Shown: in pieces, positions 44,917 through 56,618 of the stretch
Position numbering within the stretch: the first letter of the stretch is position 1
Layout of the letters: each line of letters begins with the position of its first letter
Assembly: GCA_002197995.1 (NCBI GenBank)
Contig: NGZR01000001.1
Location: 11,489,501 to 11,553,500 of the forward strand
Direction of reading: 5' to 3'
Origin: Gaeumannomyces sp. JS-464
Taxonomy: Eukaryota > Ascomycota > Sordariomycetes > Magnaporthales > Magnaporthaceae
Length of the DNA stretch: 64,000 nt
Notes under the pieces: model-generated
Database searches by the model: none
Told to the model about the DNA's origin: nothing
Seen by the model: only the letters and a program-made list of their open reading frames with translations
Position numbers and translations under genes: made by a program

Positions 44917-45420
44917 ATGCCGGAGAAAAAGTATACAGAAGAAGAGGTTGAACAGGCCGTCGCTTTTATGCAAGCGAAAGTCCCAATCGCGAAGGCTGCC
45001 CGACTTTATGGCATACCGAGGTCGACCCTACGAGACCGCCTAAAAGACGCGCGTTTTAAAAGGGCTACTACGGAAGTAATAAAGAAGTGGTGGCAGCGTT
45101 TGGAGGTCCTGGAGGTGGCTGGGATCAAGCCGGAAAATACGTACAACGTGGACGAAGGCGGCCTACAGGAGGGGAAAACAAGCAACAGGCTTGTTTTAAG
45201 CCTCGTGGAAGCCCGGCCTTTGCAAAGAAAAAAGCCCGGATTTCGCATTTAAACGAGTTTCCTCAAATGCATTTCGACCATTAGGATTTCGCTTCCTCCC
45301 CTTATTATTTTCAAGGGAAAAAGCGTACAGGACCAGTGGTTTTAAAAGATTTAGGCCAATTCGATATTACAAACAGGCTTTTGCTCCTAGGGTAGGACAC
45401 CTAGGAAAGGTGCTTAAACA
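44917..45420 (+). mobile_element. Pogo/Fot1-type DDE transposon relic with internal deletion
   Basis: The frame MPEKKYTEEEVEQAVAFM begins a Psq-type helix-turn-helix (KAARLYGIPRSTLRDRLK), as in fungal CENP-B-like pogo transposases. It then jumps directly to the start of the DDE_1 catalytic domain (IKPENTYNVDEGG, keeping the catalytic Asp of the usual YNMDETG), skipping the second DNA-binding domain and linker. After a frame shift the DDE domain resumes near 45290 as LPPLIIFKGKSVQDQWF and then dissolves in stops. The piece is less AT-rich than the repeats to its right and marks the boundary. Confidence 0.82.
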
Positions 45421-45469
45421 GTACGCTTGTTAGGTGGTTTTTAGCAAAACTGGGTAATTTGGTAACAGT

Positions 45470-47860
45470 AGTTTAATTGCTTGCTCAAAGGGGTGCCTTG
45501 GAGCTAACTTAGGTTAACTAATGCTAAAGCTTTAGTTAAAGCTATTTAAAACGGTAGGAAACCGTTCCTTTTTTATAAAAACCGTTTGCTTTACAACCTT
45601 TCCTAAATATGTTAGCTATGTTTATAATTGTTATATCCCGGCTGGATATGTTAGCTATGTTTATAACTAACATATCCTCGTTAAATATGTTAGTTATATT
45701 TATAACTAACATATTTTGCGTTTAGTTATATGGTCGTTAATTACGTAACCGGGCATCGGTAAGTGCTAACCCAGCTCCTCCTTTTATTTTTGCCGCCCCG
45801 CACTTCTTTTTTAAAAGACGCGGTTGTAACATTAAGTTTCCCTTTTTAAGCTAAATCCTTTTAGCCATTATTTATCACCCCGCTTTCCGTTAATAGTAAG
45901 TACTTTCCTTTTTTACTAACTACTATCCTTTTTATTTAATAAAATGTCCGGTCGGGTGCAAAAACGAAAGCTTACGCGTTTAATTGTTAAACGCGATAAC
46001 TTTTTTCTTTTCGTTTTTTTGTTAACATACTTTCTTGTTCCAATTGTAAAACCGACGGGTTTAATCGTTATACGGCATTTTTAATACCCATTTTTACTAC
46101 GAAAGGTGTGTTCGTTAAAGTTGTTTTCGGTGCGACATCCTAGGTCCTGCTTTTAAACACTTTCGATATTACAGTTTGTAATACTTTCGCGTGAAAAAGG
46201 AGCTAAAAGCTACAAAGGCAAAGTTGCGGGCTTTTTTCGCTAAAATTAACCGTTTGCGAAAACAGAAAAAGCAATAGCGTAAAAAGCTTATACGAGCGAT
46301 TCGCCGTAGTATTAATTTTATAAAGGAGTTAAAGCGTATCGAGCGGGAGGAGGTTGAAAAGGCGGCCGCGTAAGCTTTTTTTGGGCTTTTCGACTTGCTA
46401 GCTTTTAAATTTCCTCCGTTATCCCCGAGCTGGGCCGATTTTACGGTTAATCCAAACCTCGATTTTTTAGCTTTACTTCGGATTAGTAAATTACTTTAAT
46501 GCAAGTGTTCCGAGCCGGAGTTCGAGTTTCGGCATAAAGGTTAACTAAGGCTTTTCGCTAGTACTTTTTTAAAGCTTTAAGCGCTTTTTTAAAATTGGTT
46601 TTTTTCCCAAATGCTTTTTTCGATTTCGTACTTTCCCTATTTAACTAAAAATGCTTAATTCCGTTAATTATTTCCTTATTTAGGATTTCTTTAATTTCGT
46701 ATTTTTATTTTGCGTCGATTTTTATTAACTCGTTGCTTTTAAAGCCCGGTAACGCTAATTTAAATAGGAAAACGTAAAAAACCGGGTGGGATTTTATAAT
46801 TAATAGTAATCGAAGTTCGTAATTAACGTTCGAATTTTTTTTTAACATTTTAAACGGTTTTAATTTTTTATAGTTTAATTTGTCGTTTAATCGTTTTGGT
46901 TTAATGTTACGTCGAAAAAAATAAACGTTATTCCTTTTTTTAAAAGTTGGTTTTTCGATCCTTATTTTATTTGCTTAAATAGTTATGCGTAATCGTAGTT
47001 TTTTAAGCTTTTTTTTAAAGTTATTTATGCAATTTAGTAAATTTTGTTATTTACAAGTCCGTTATTAAAGCAAGCTTTCTTGCTTTATGTTTTTTATACG
47101 TTGTAAGCGTAAGCTTGTAATTTGCATAAAACGGCGTAATTTTTATATTTTCATGCATTAAATTATTATACGCGAATTGCGTTATAAAAAGTAATTATAC
47201 CTAATTATTTTGTTTATAATTAACATAATGCTAAAAGCATTGTTTTATAATTTAATTCGTTCGTTTCGTTTGTTTATCCGTTTACGGATAATAAGCAATT
47301 AATAAAAAATGTTTTGCTTTTAAATTAGCCGTAAGTTTTTTTTAAAACTTGCTTATAAATAGCTTATTTTTATCCGGAATTAAACGGTTTAGCGTTTCGT
47401 ATTCCGCTATTACGTTTTTAATAAAGGTATACGTTAGTTTTTTAGCATTACTCCTTTTTTTATAAATTAAAAACAAAGCATATTTAATAAGCCTATTTAC
47501 TATTACTAAAATACTATCGTATTAAACGTTTGTTAAAAGCTTTTTCGATTTTAGCAATTTAACGACAAAGTTTATCGTAACTTTTTACTACGCTTTACTA
47601 AGCGCTAGTAAAGGTTAAAACAACTTATAAGGTTTATGCTTGCTAGTTATGTGTTTTGCACAGCTTTTGCAATTTTTAATTGCTTTTTGCATTTTAGCGC
47701 GGGTTTTTATAAAACCCGTGGTGTTGTTAAAAGCGTTTCCAGGTTTTGGTTACCTTTTAATGCCTATAAGCCAACTGTTTGTAAATTTATTAAATTTTTT
47801 TAAAAGTTTAACTTTTTTGTTTTTTTATTTTAATTAACGTGTTTTCGTAATGCAGTGGTT
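45470..47860 (-). mobile_element. Chromovirus relic, copy 1 (integrase and chromodomain, minus strand)
   Basis: Read on the minus strand, the right end encodes the integrase zinc-binding Cys pair (NCKSCAK near 47670). The integrase core follows near 47400, where the better preserved copy 2 reads IAEYGTPNRLITDKNKLF, and then the integrase tail and chromodomain near 46800-46600 (HPVFYVFLFKLALPG, YEIKEIL). The sequence is strongly AT-rich and full of stops. On the plus strand 46191-46374 encodes a charged coiled coil of unknown origin. It carries an uninterrupted AACGT (46924-46928) at the place where copy 2 has the LTR-element insertion. Confidence 0.75.
46191..46374 (+). pseudogene. Coiled-coil relic inside chromovirus copy 1
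   Basis: The plus strand reads VKKELKATKAKLRAFFAKIN and, after a TAG probably derived from CAG, RAIRRSINFIKELKRIEREE. The heptad-like Lys/Arg/Glu pattern resembles C-terminal coiled coils of fungal transposon proteins, but I cannot assign the family. The same relic recurs in copy 2 near 49050-49245. Confidence 0.5.
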
Positions 47861-47913
47861 TAGCACCGGGCGGACCTTTTTAAAAGTCGCGGGTTCGACT
47901 TTCGCCAAAAGCA
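47841..47913 (+). other. tRNA-like 73-nt sequence, degenerate
   Basis: The stretch has a T-arm (GCGGG TTCGACT TTCGC, with two G-T pairs as if CC had become TT), a D-arm with AGTGGTTTA loop and three of four stem pairs, and 5'/3' ends that pair over most of seven positions with a discriminator A. The anticodon stem does not pair properly, so no amino acid is assigned. It could be a RIP-damaged tRNA gene or the head of a tRNA-derived SINE. Confidence 0.35.
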
Positions 47914-48349
47914 CAAAAGACTTTTTATTTTTCGAACTAAAAACCCCGCTTTACCAAAAAAAATGTAATTAATAACAACTTTATTACGTGTTTTAAACAC
48001 GTGCAAAAAACGTAAAAAAGCTATAAATACGGCTAAAGCAACCTTATAAAAAAACTAAGCACGAGGAATAAACGCAAAGTAATAAGCACGAGTTTTACCT
48101 TTATTTCGCCACGGTACCGGACCGTTTGCGCCATTCGTTTAGCTTGCAATACACGGGGTCGCTTTCCCGAACCGTGCATAAAAGGTTTAAACTAAAAATG
48201 CACGTAGGAAAAAAATAAGTAAAAAAACAAGCACGAGGCCGACCGGATGTTACAATTAAAGGTTTGCTTTTAAAATAGGGCACTTCGGGGGAGGAAAGGA
48301 TAGTATCGCTAATTTAGTTAACAAAAGAACACGTAATTTAAAAGGACAA
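47914..48349. other. AT-rich spacer between chromovirus copies
   Basis: About 0.44 kb with a repeated AAGCACGAG word (three occurrences) and no recognised protein or RNA. Confidence 0.35.
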
Positions 48350-49902
48350 TTTAATTGCTTACCTTAAGGGATGCTTAGGGGCTAACTTAGGTTAACTAAT
48401 GCCGAAACCTTAGTTAAAATTACCTAAAACAATAAGAAATCCATTTTTTATATATACGCTGCCTTTTGCTTATATTGGGTTAAATCCGTAAATTTATAAT
48501 CCTTTTAACATAAATTTAAAAATCCTTTTAGCTTTGTAAATTTGTAGTTCTTTTGGTATAAATCCAAAAATCCAGCTAGGGTTACGTAATTTTACGTGTT
48601 TAAGTGCGGGGCAAAAGCGCTATTCGGGGCCCTTCCCGTCCTGCTGTTTTAAGGCTTGTATGCTAGTCGTAATATTAGGTTTCCCCTTTTAAGCTAAATC
48701 CTTTTAGCCACGTTTTATCGCCCCGCCTTTTGTTAATAGTAAGTACTTTTTTTTTACCATTTCCTATCCCCTTTTTATTTTAACAAAATGTTTAGCCGGG
48801 TGCGAAAGCGTTTTTTTACGAAAAAAACCTTTTAACGTAAAAACTTGCTTGTTTAAGTTTTTTTTTATCGAAATGCCTTTTTGCTTTTTTTATTACGAAA
48901 TTTTAAAGCGTAAAAAGTGTAAAGCCTTTTTTTAAAACTTATCGCGGTACGTGGAATGCTTTAATTGGAACTGTTCGGGTTGCGACATTTAAAGCCTTTT
49001 TTTTTTTTAAATAGCTCCGTTTTATCAGCTTGCAATATTAGCAAATAAAAGCGGAAATTAAAACGGTGGAAAAAAAACGTCGCGCTTTAAATAACGAACG
49101 CCGTGCTTTAAATAACAAGTTAAAACGTTTGCGAAAATAAAAAAAATATAATTCGAAAAAAAGATGCGCGTAATTCGTCGTGGTATTAACGCTATAAAAA
49201 AGTTAAAACGTGTTAAGCGGGAAAAGGCCGACCAGGCAGCTTGTTAGGCTGTTTTGCAACCCGAGCCATTCGTGGCTTTTGCCGTTTTCCCCGATTGGCA
49301 AGCATTTAAAGTTAATTTTAACTTAAACTTGCTTTCCATTTTTAACCGTGGTAAGCTATGGCTTTTTTAATAGCTTTTTTAGGTTTTATAATATATTAAG
49401 TGTGGTTTTCGTCTTTTTTACCTAGGTTTTGGGTTCGTATTCCGGCATAACCGTTTAAAGAAAAGTTTAACGATATTGGACTTTTTTTTTTAAAACCTTT
49501 TCTTTTTGCTAACCTTGTTATAAATGCTTTTGCCGGTATTCCGTTAAAACTTTTTAATAGTTTATAAGGTTAGTTTTTTTCTTACGTGTTTTTTTTATAA
49601 CCGTACTTTTTCCATTTAACTAAATACTTTTTAAACCTGCTTTTCGTTTTATAATCCAGAATTTTTTCGATTTCGTACGTTTATTTTAGGTCGATTTTTA
49701 TTAAATCGTCGTTTTTAAAGCCTAGTAATGCTAGTTCGAATAGGGAAATATAAAAAACCGGGTGGGATTTTATAGTTAGCGGTAATTGAAATTTGTAATT
49801 TACGTTTAAAACCTTTTTTAATATTTTAAATAGTTTTGTTTTTATAGTTTAGCTTATCGTTTAATCGTTTCGTTTTAATATTTCGTCGAAAAAGATAAAC
49901 GT
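48350..49902 (-). mobile_element. Chromovirus relic, copy 2, left part
   Basis: This part is collinear with copy 1 in direct orientation: the same start block (TTAATTGCTT, then AACTTAGGTTAACTAATGC), the same plus-strand coiled-coil relic and the same minus-strand chromodomain region (about 49680-49800). It ends exactly at the target-site duplication AACGT (49898-49902) of the inserted LTR element and resumes at 56619. Confidence 0.78.
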
Positions 49903-50133
49903 TGTCATGGCACGGCAGGCCCTCTTAAGCTTGCCGGTCCTCAAGCCCTTCCAGGAAGGGCGGTCACGTGGCGGCCGTTGGCCCGTGCTCCAATTAACCG
50001 CACAGAAAACCCTGCCAATCAATCCCGGTGCGGAGCACCGCGATTCCTTCCTATTCCTTAGCTTTAAATAGCCAAATCAACCCTTCGGGCACATCGCAGC
50101 CTCGCCTCTTTGCCCGATACGGAAACCGTGACA
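49903..50133 (+). repeat. Left LTR
   Basis: 231 bp, GC-richer than its surroundings. It differs from the right LTR at about 18 positions counted by eye, all transitions. Confidence 0.93.
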
Positions 50134-50276
50134 ATCTAAAGCTCAATTCGTTTAACTGCTTGCGAAGGCAGTAACATTATCTATAAGAGGCGCAGTTCGA
50201 CAATTGCCGCCTGTTTAAGGAAGCTGCCCGTAACGGCGCAGCCCGACCCAAAAACCGACTCACCTGTTAGGTGACC

Positions 50277-51940
50277 ATGGCTGACCTCGATACGAAGGCC
50301 GCGGCCAAAACGGCACGCTTTGAGGAAGCCCGAAAGTTAGTTTGCTTCGCGATAAAGGATTTCGAACGCTCGTTTTCCCGCGCCAGCCGTCGTGCTGGCA
50401 AACAGGCCGCCGGCCCCGGCTTCGACAGCAGCCTATTCGAGGCGCCGGTCCACCACCTCCGCCGTGAAGGCGTCGACGTCGAGTTCGACGAGGAGCTCGA
50501 AAAGCTGGCCACCGATTTAACCTATGCAGCCTTTAAAGACAAAATCGTCCCCATTTAGGAAAATATGCACGAGCAGATCCGCTATCAGGCTTCCGAAAGC
50601 ACTTGGGATTAAAATTTGATAAACCAAATGATCCATTTTGGCGAGCACGCCGCCCGAAAGGGAAACCCGTTTTTTTATTTCGCTTTTATTTCGGAGCGAG
50701 CTTAAATAGCATTCCCGAACTTTAACGGCCCGTATTCGTTTAAAACATTCCGGAATTTTTAAATCGAAAACCCCGAAGCCTTTTACGAAAAAGTTAAGCT
50801 TCGCTTTTTTTGCTTAAAGGCAATCCATAATTAACGGAAAACCTTGCACCAAATAGCCGCCCGATTGGATTTTAACTTAGGGCATATGTATAATTAGTGC
50901 TACGGCATCGGTAAAAACGGCGAGGACGTTTTTCGCACTCCCGTTAACCAAAACCACGCTAAAACCATTAATTAAAACTTTTAAATGCTGGAAAACCTTT
51001 TCGCGCAAATCGCGGTTCGAAATGCCGAAATTGCCGACCTAAAAGCAACCATTATCGATATAGCCACTAAGCCGGTTGCGATTAACGCGCGCTCCCGTTA
51101 TTTAACCCCGGCCGATTTGGTTATAAGCGTATAGCGCGCTATTAAAGCTAAAATGAAAAACTTTCCTCGGTTTTTTCGAACCCCGAAAAGGACGACGTAA
51201 AGTTCGAGATTTAGTATTAGCAAATTAAAAAGAAATTGAAATACGACGGTGGTTTTTATTTAACCAACTACGATAAATTCGTTTATATTAAAAAACGCTT
51301 TTAATAGTAACGCAGCCAAAATGCTATTGCCTTATACCCGTAAAAAGCATCCTTAACGGATTACTATATATGCTGCTTTTATAAAGCATTTTTAGCAAAA
51401 GTATTACGACGCTAATGCTAAAAAAAAAGCGCACGACGCTTTTAACTCGCTAACGATAAAAACGGGCGACGATTTTATAACTTTTAAAAATAAATTTATT
51501 CGTTTTGCTGGAAAAACCTAAACCTTTCGGAAATAATAAAAACGAGCGTTTTATAAACGACTTTTAAACGGACTTTAAAACAACTTATTTCGTAATTACT
51601 TAAAAGCTTTTTGCACGTTTAAGCAATTTTTAAAGCGTGTTTAAAAGCTTTAATTTTTTTAACGCTAAAATAAAAACAAAACGTTTACTAACGATAAAAA
51701 TAAAAGCAATACCGGAAAAAATAAAAAGCTAAACGGCAAAGCTAAAAGCGGAGCTTTTAAAGCTCCTACTACTAAGCTACCGGGTTTTAGCGCAGGCAAG
51801 CTATTTACGGACGAAATTAAAAAGCTGGTTAAAAAAGGCCGATGTTTTAACTGCCGCGAAACCGGCTACCGGGCTTCCGATTGCCTTAAAAGCGATAAAA
51901 AGCAGCGCGAGGAGTTTCGCTTAAACGTTATCGTTTAACG
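50277..51940 (+). pseudogene. gag of the LTR element
   Basis: The frame opens MADLDTKAAAKTARFEEARK and is clean to TAG 50556-50558, which looks like a former CAG. Gag-like, stop-ridden sequence continues to a CCHC-type zinc knuckle at 51843-51884 reading CFNCRETGYRASDC, where the expected His is Tyr (CAC to TAC). Confidence 0.78.
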
Positions 51941-52019
51941 GATTATAAAGTTTAATTAAAAGGAGTTTAAAACAGCCGTCGCTAATTTAAAAAACGGTAA
52001 TAAAGCCGAGGATTTGGAA

Positions 52020-55000
52020 AATTAATTGCCTTAAAAGCATTGGACTTTATCCTAAAGCTAAAAGTGTTAATAATAGCATTCGGCATAAAAAAAATTCTTT
52101 ACGACTTTTTTGCTAAATATTTCGAAGGGGACTTTATAATTTTAACTTTTAAAATAATAATTAACGGACTTTCTTTTTTTACCACAGCGCTTATTAATAC
52201 CGGAGCAAACGGATACCTTTTTATAAGCCTAAATTTCGCGAAAAAGCTTGTAAAATTTAAGCCCCGCCGTATTATTAACTTCGAACACCAAGCGATTAGC
52301 GATTATAAAAATTAAAACACGCAAGTGATAAACGTGGTTTTAATCGCCTTTTTTAAAATATAGCAACGGTTATTCCCCAAAATCCCCTTCCTAATTATCG
52401 ATATGCACTATAACCTAATAATAGGAAAAAAGTTTTTGGATTACCATAACACTTTAATAAATTGCCGTAAACGACAGTTTATTTTTCCAAAGGCAATATT
52501 ACTTTAAAAGGATGCTTATAATATTAAAATAAACGCTAACGAAGGTCGCTTACCTAAAAAGGTCCGCTAAAATGACGAGGTACGCGCCCGGAACGCTAAA
52601 TTCGAAAAAAAAGATCGCCAGCTGGAAAAACAAAAGATTCCCGAGCAAACGCGGTTCAAACCTAAAATTGCGTTAAACTTCGGACCAAAGCCCAGCGAAC
52701 GATAGCAGGTTTTGGCCGCGATCCGCGCCCGATTGCAAAAGTTGCAGCTAACCGAGGAACGGCGATTAGCGGAACCCGTTTTAAAGCCTTTTAAGCAGGT
52801 TATTTAAAACTTTTAAGTGGCCGCTTTAAAGCCTGCCAAACATAATTAAAAAAAAGCTTTAAAAAAGGATTTGGCTAAAATGGAACGAAAGTTAGCGGGC
52901 ATTCCTTACCCCCGCCCACCTTCCGAACCGCAACCCCGAACCCGAAGGGTTCCGGAAAGGCCCTCCTTTCCCCATTATAACCGAAACGGGCAAGGGATTT
53001 ACATTTTTAAACGAAATTCGGTCGGTTAATATAAGCACCAACTTCCTAACGTAACCGTGCTAAGCGCGGTAAGCTTTCGACGAATAGCCAAAAACCGAGC
53101 GAAGGAAAACACCGATTTGGCGGCAATTAGTTTTTACGAGCTAAATAAGTTAATTTTTAAAAAACAAAAATCGGCCCGGGCGAAAAAGCTACTTTTTTAC
53201 AACGATAAAAAACTTCGGTAACGCGCGTTAAAAACGGTTCTTTTAAAATATCGGGATTTGCTAAAAAGCTTTAGCAAAGCTAAGTCCGACGAAATACCCC
53301 CGTTTAAAAAGGGCGTGGATTACCGTTTAAAATTAATAGGCCTATTAAAAAACCTTACATATAGCCCGCTTTACAAAATGTTTTTAAAAAAGCTGGAAAC
53401 GTGCAGGAAATACTTAAAAAGGTTTTTTTAAAAAGGCTTTATCGAGCTTAGCAACGCATTATAGGTAGCGCTTATCCTTTTCGCACGCAAAAGCAATGGA
53501 TTTTTGCGTTTTTACGTGGATTATCGAAAACTAAACGCTATTACCAAAAAAAACGTTTACCCGTTACCGTTAATCGAAAAAACATTAGCCAAAATTAAAA
53601 ACGCCCGCATTTTTACGAAAATAAATATCCGCTAAACTTTTTACCGCATTCGGATGGCCGCCGGCAACGAGGACTTAACGACTTTCCGCACCCGTTACGG
53701 CACTTTTAGGTATAAAGTGCTACTTTTCGGTTTAATTAACGGCTTAACTACCTTTTAAAAATATATTAATAGCGTTTTAATAAATTATTTAAACGATTTT
53801 TGCTCGGCATATATCGATAACATTTTAATTTGGTTCGATATTAAAGCTAAGCATAAGCAATACGTGCGAAAGGTTTTAAAACGATTATAAAAAGCCGGCT
53901 TTTAAACTAACCTTAAAAAGTGCGAATTTTACGTGGAATAAACAAAATTCCTAAGGTTTATTATCGGAATTTAAAACGTAACTGTTAACTTTAAAAAAAC
54001 GGCCGTCGTTCGGGATTGGAAGTAGCTTTTAACGGTAAAAGGGATTTAATCGTTTTTAGGCTTTTATAACTTTTACCGCAAGTTCGTTCCGGAATATAAC
54101 CGCTTTGCGAAACTTTTAACGCAATTAACGAGGAAAAACGTACCTTTTAAATAGTTTTTCAAATGTTAACAAGCCTTTAACGTTTTAAAAGAGCGATTTT
54201 TTACGGCCTCCGTACTAAGGCATTACCGATAGCATTTCGCTATACGGGTAAAAACGAATGCGTCGAACGGAATAGTAACGAGGATATTAAGCTAGCGGGA
54301 AAAAGGCGAAAAGGATTGGCACTTTGTGGTTTTTTATTCGGAAATTATAAACGGCGCCGAGCTAAATTACGGAGCTTATAATAAAAAACTCCTAGTAATA
54401 GTCCGGGGTTTTAAAGTTTAAAAAGCCGAATTAATCGGCAATTAACGAACGGAACTTTTCGAGGTTATTACCGACCACCGAGCTTTAAAGTACTTTTCCA
54501 CAAAGCGTTAACTAAATATAAAATAAACGGGCTAGGTAAACTTTTTATCCTAATACCATTTCGTAATTTGGTATAAGCTAAAAGGCTAAAACGTAACGGA
54601 CGATTTAACGCGGAAAACGGAGGAATTAGCCACCCAAAAGTTAAAATAAAAAACCGAAAAAACGTTGCGCATTTTTAAGCCAAAAGTGGCTATAACCGAC
54701 AAGGCCGACGCGGCACTTCGGGAAGGCTCCTTTTTCGCGTTAATAATATTAATAAACCTTGCATTTCGAGCTAACCTTACCTTTGCCATTTTTAAAAAAA
54801 ACCGACGGAAAGCTTAAAGCGGTGGTGCTTTTTAAAGCTTAACCAAAAAAGGGTATTTGTTAAAAAACGGCCGCTTTGTAATCCCGGCTAATAACCCCAC
54901 GTTATCGGCCCGGATTATCCGAAAAGCCCACGATAAACTGCCTTTCGCACACCCGGGCAAAAATAAAACGAAACGCTTAATAAAAGCCTTATACTAATAA

Positions 55001-56350
55001 AAAAGGCAAAGCGCAAACGTCGATAGGTACGTCGCTAATTGCGCTTGCCGATCCGTTAAAGCCTTTCGAAATAAAACCCTAAAGCTTTTACACCCCCTCC
55101 TTATTTTTAAACGGCCAAAATAGCATTTTATGGTAAACTTTAAAAGCATGCCCAAAAATAAAAAAGGATACGATAACGCGCTGGTTATTATTAATTGTTT
55201 AAGCAAAAGGTCGTAAACCATTCCATATTACCGAACGGCTATAGCACGGGACGTAGCCCTAATATAGTACTACTAAAAACCGTTTCGCAACCACGGATTA
55301 CTAATAACTATAAGGTTAAACAAAAGCCCTTAGTTCGTAACCGATTTAACGGATAAGCTCGCTAAAATATTAGGCATTAACTGGCGCTTTTTTTCCGCGG
55401 GCCATTCCCAATTAGCAAGTTAAGCGGAAATTATAAACAAGTACGTAAATTAAAAACTACGCATATACGTTAACCACTACCAGGATAACTAGTCGAACGC
55501 CATCCCCGCATTGGATTAAACGCAAGCCTTATTCCCGTATAAAGCTTTAAAAAGCATGTCGCTTTACGAAGTAACTACGGGCTTTCCCCCGATAAACTAT
55601 TACGATTAGCACAAAAGGACTGTGGAATTTAAAAAGATGCCTATAACGGAACGTCTTTTTAAATAAAAGGGGCAGGCTATAGCCAACCGCCTTTAGGAGT
55701 ACGTGGAACGCGCGAGGGCGGTTTTGGAAAAGTTATAGCGACGTATAACGAAGCAAGCTAATAAGCACCGCAGGAAACCCGATTTCGGGGTGGGAAACCG
55801 GGTGTTCATCTTTAAAAAAACGAACCTAACGGACCGACCAAGCGATAAGCTAAATTTCCCCATAATTCGATAACATTATCGGGTCGCGGCTATAAAAAGC
55901 CACTCGTTCGAACTGGAAGTGCCGAACGGATGGCGAAGCTCGAAAGTTTTCCACGCGGATAGGCTAAGGAAGTACCCCGATAACCCACTCCCGGGCTAAA
56001 AGCCCCCAAAGCCGGAAGCGGAGGTTATATCCGGAAAGGAGGAGTGGGAGGTAAACCATATCCTTTTATTAAGAGTTAATTATGGGAAACTGCAGTACCA
56101 GGTGCAATGGAAAGGCTAAAATCCGAATGCAAAGTACTATAACGCTAGCAATTTTAAAAACTCGCCGGCGGTGCTGTACGCTTTCCATAAGGCCTACCCG
56201 GAACAGCCAGGCCTTTTAAAGCGATTAAAAGACTGGCACGAGGCCTGGCAAAAAGACAAAACGGACCCGGAGCATCCGGAAAATGAAATCCCGGCTAACC
56301 AAAGGCTAACCCCGAAGTACGCCTTGCGCCGGCGAAGGGCAAAGCCCTAA
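52020..56350 (+). pseudogene. pol of the LTR element (protease, RT, RNase H, integrase, chromodomain)
   Basis: The protease site reads ALINTGANGYLFIS at about 52187-52228, with Asn (52196-52198) for the catalytic Asp. RT blocks include YVDYRKLNAITKKNVYPLPL (about 53514) and the box YIDNILIW (53810-53833), with Asn for the second catalytic Asp. RNase H follows near 54330-54500 and the integrase zinc/core regions near 54900-55700. The chromodomain lies near 56050-56170 (EWEVNHILLLRVNYG, QYQVQWKG). Many TAG and TAA codons interrupt. Confidence 0.85.
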
Positions 56351-56387
56351 GAGGGAGGGGCGCGCCTCTTTTTGGGAGGGGGGGTAA

Positions 56388-56618
56388 TGTTATGGCACGG
56401 CAAGCCCTTTTGGGCTTGCCGGTTTTTAGGCCCTTCCAGGAAGGGCGGTCACGTGGCGGCCGTTAGCCCGTGCTCCAATTAACCGCACAGAAAACCCTGC
56501 CAATTAATCCCGGTGCGGAGCACCGCGATTCCTTCCTGTTCTTTAGCTTTAAATAGCCAAATCAACTTTTCGGGCACATCGCAGCCTCGCCTTTTTGCCC
56601 GATACGAAAACCGTGATA
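56388..56618 (+). repeat. Right LTR
   Basis: Same length as the left LTR, ending TGATA before the repeated AACGT. Confidence 0.93.

Larger units (their letters stand above)
49903..56618 (+). mobile_element. Ty3/gypsy chromovirus LTR retrotransposon, full length, nested
   Basis: Two 231-bp direct LTRs (49903-50133 and 56388-56618) bound an internal region with gag, protease, RT, RNase H, integrase and a C-terminal chromodomain in Ty3/gypsy order on the plus strand. LTR ends are TGTCA...TGACA (TGTTA...TGATA in the right copy). The five bases AACGT flank both sides (49898-49902 and 56619-56623) as a target-site duplication. A purine-rich tract (GGGAGGGGGGG) precedes the right LTR. I could not identify a tRNA primer site after the left LTR. 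Stops are frequent, so the copy is dead. Confidence 0.93.

Noticed and set aside
47640..47837. Hydrophobic 65-codon plus-strand frame
   Set aside because: It is the complement of RIP-mutated integrase; poly-T codons give Phe/Leu by composition.
50271..50558. A living small gene (MADLDTKAAAK...)
   Set aside because: It begins shortly after the left LTR and continues past its stop into recognisable gag sequence, so it is the preserved 5' end of gag.
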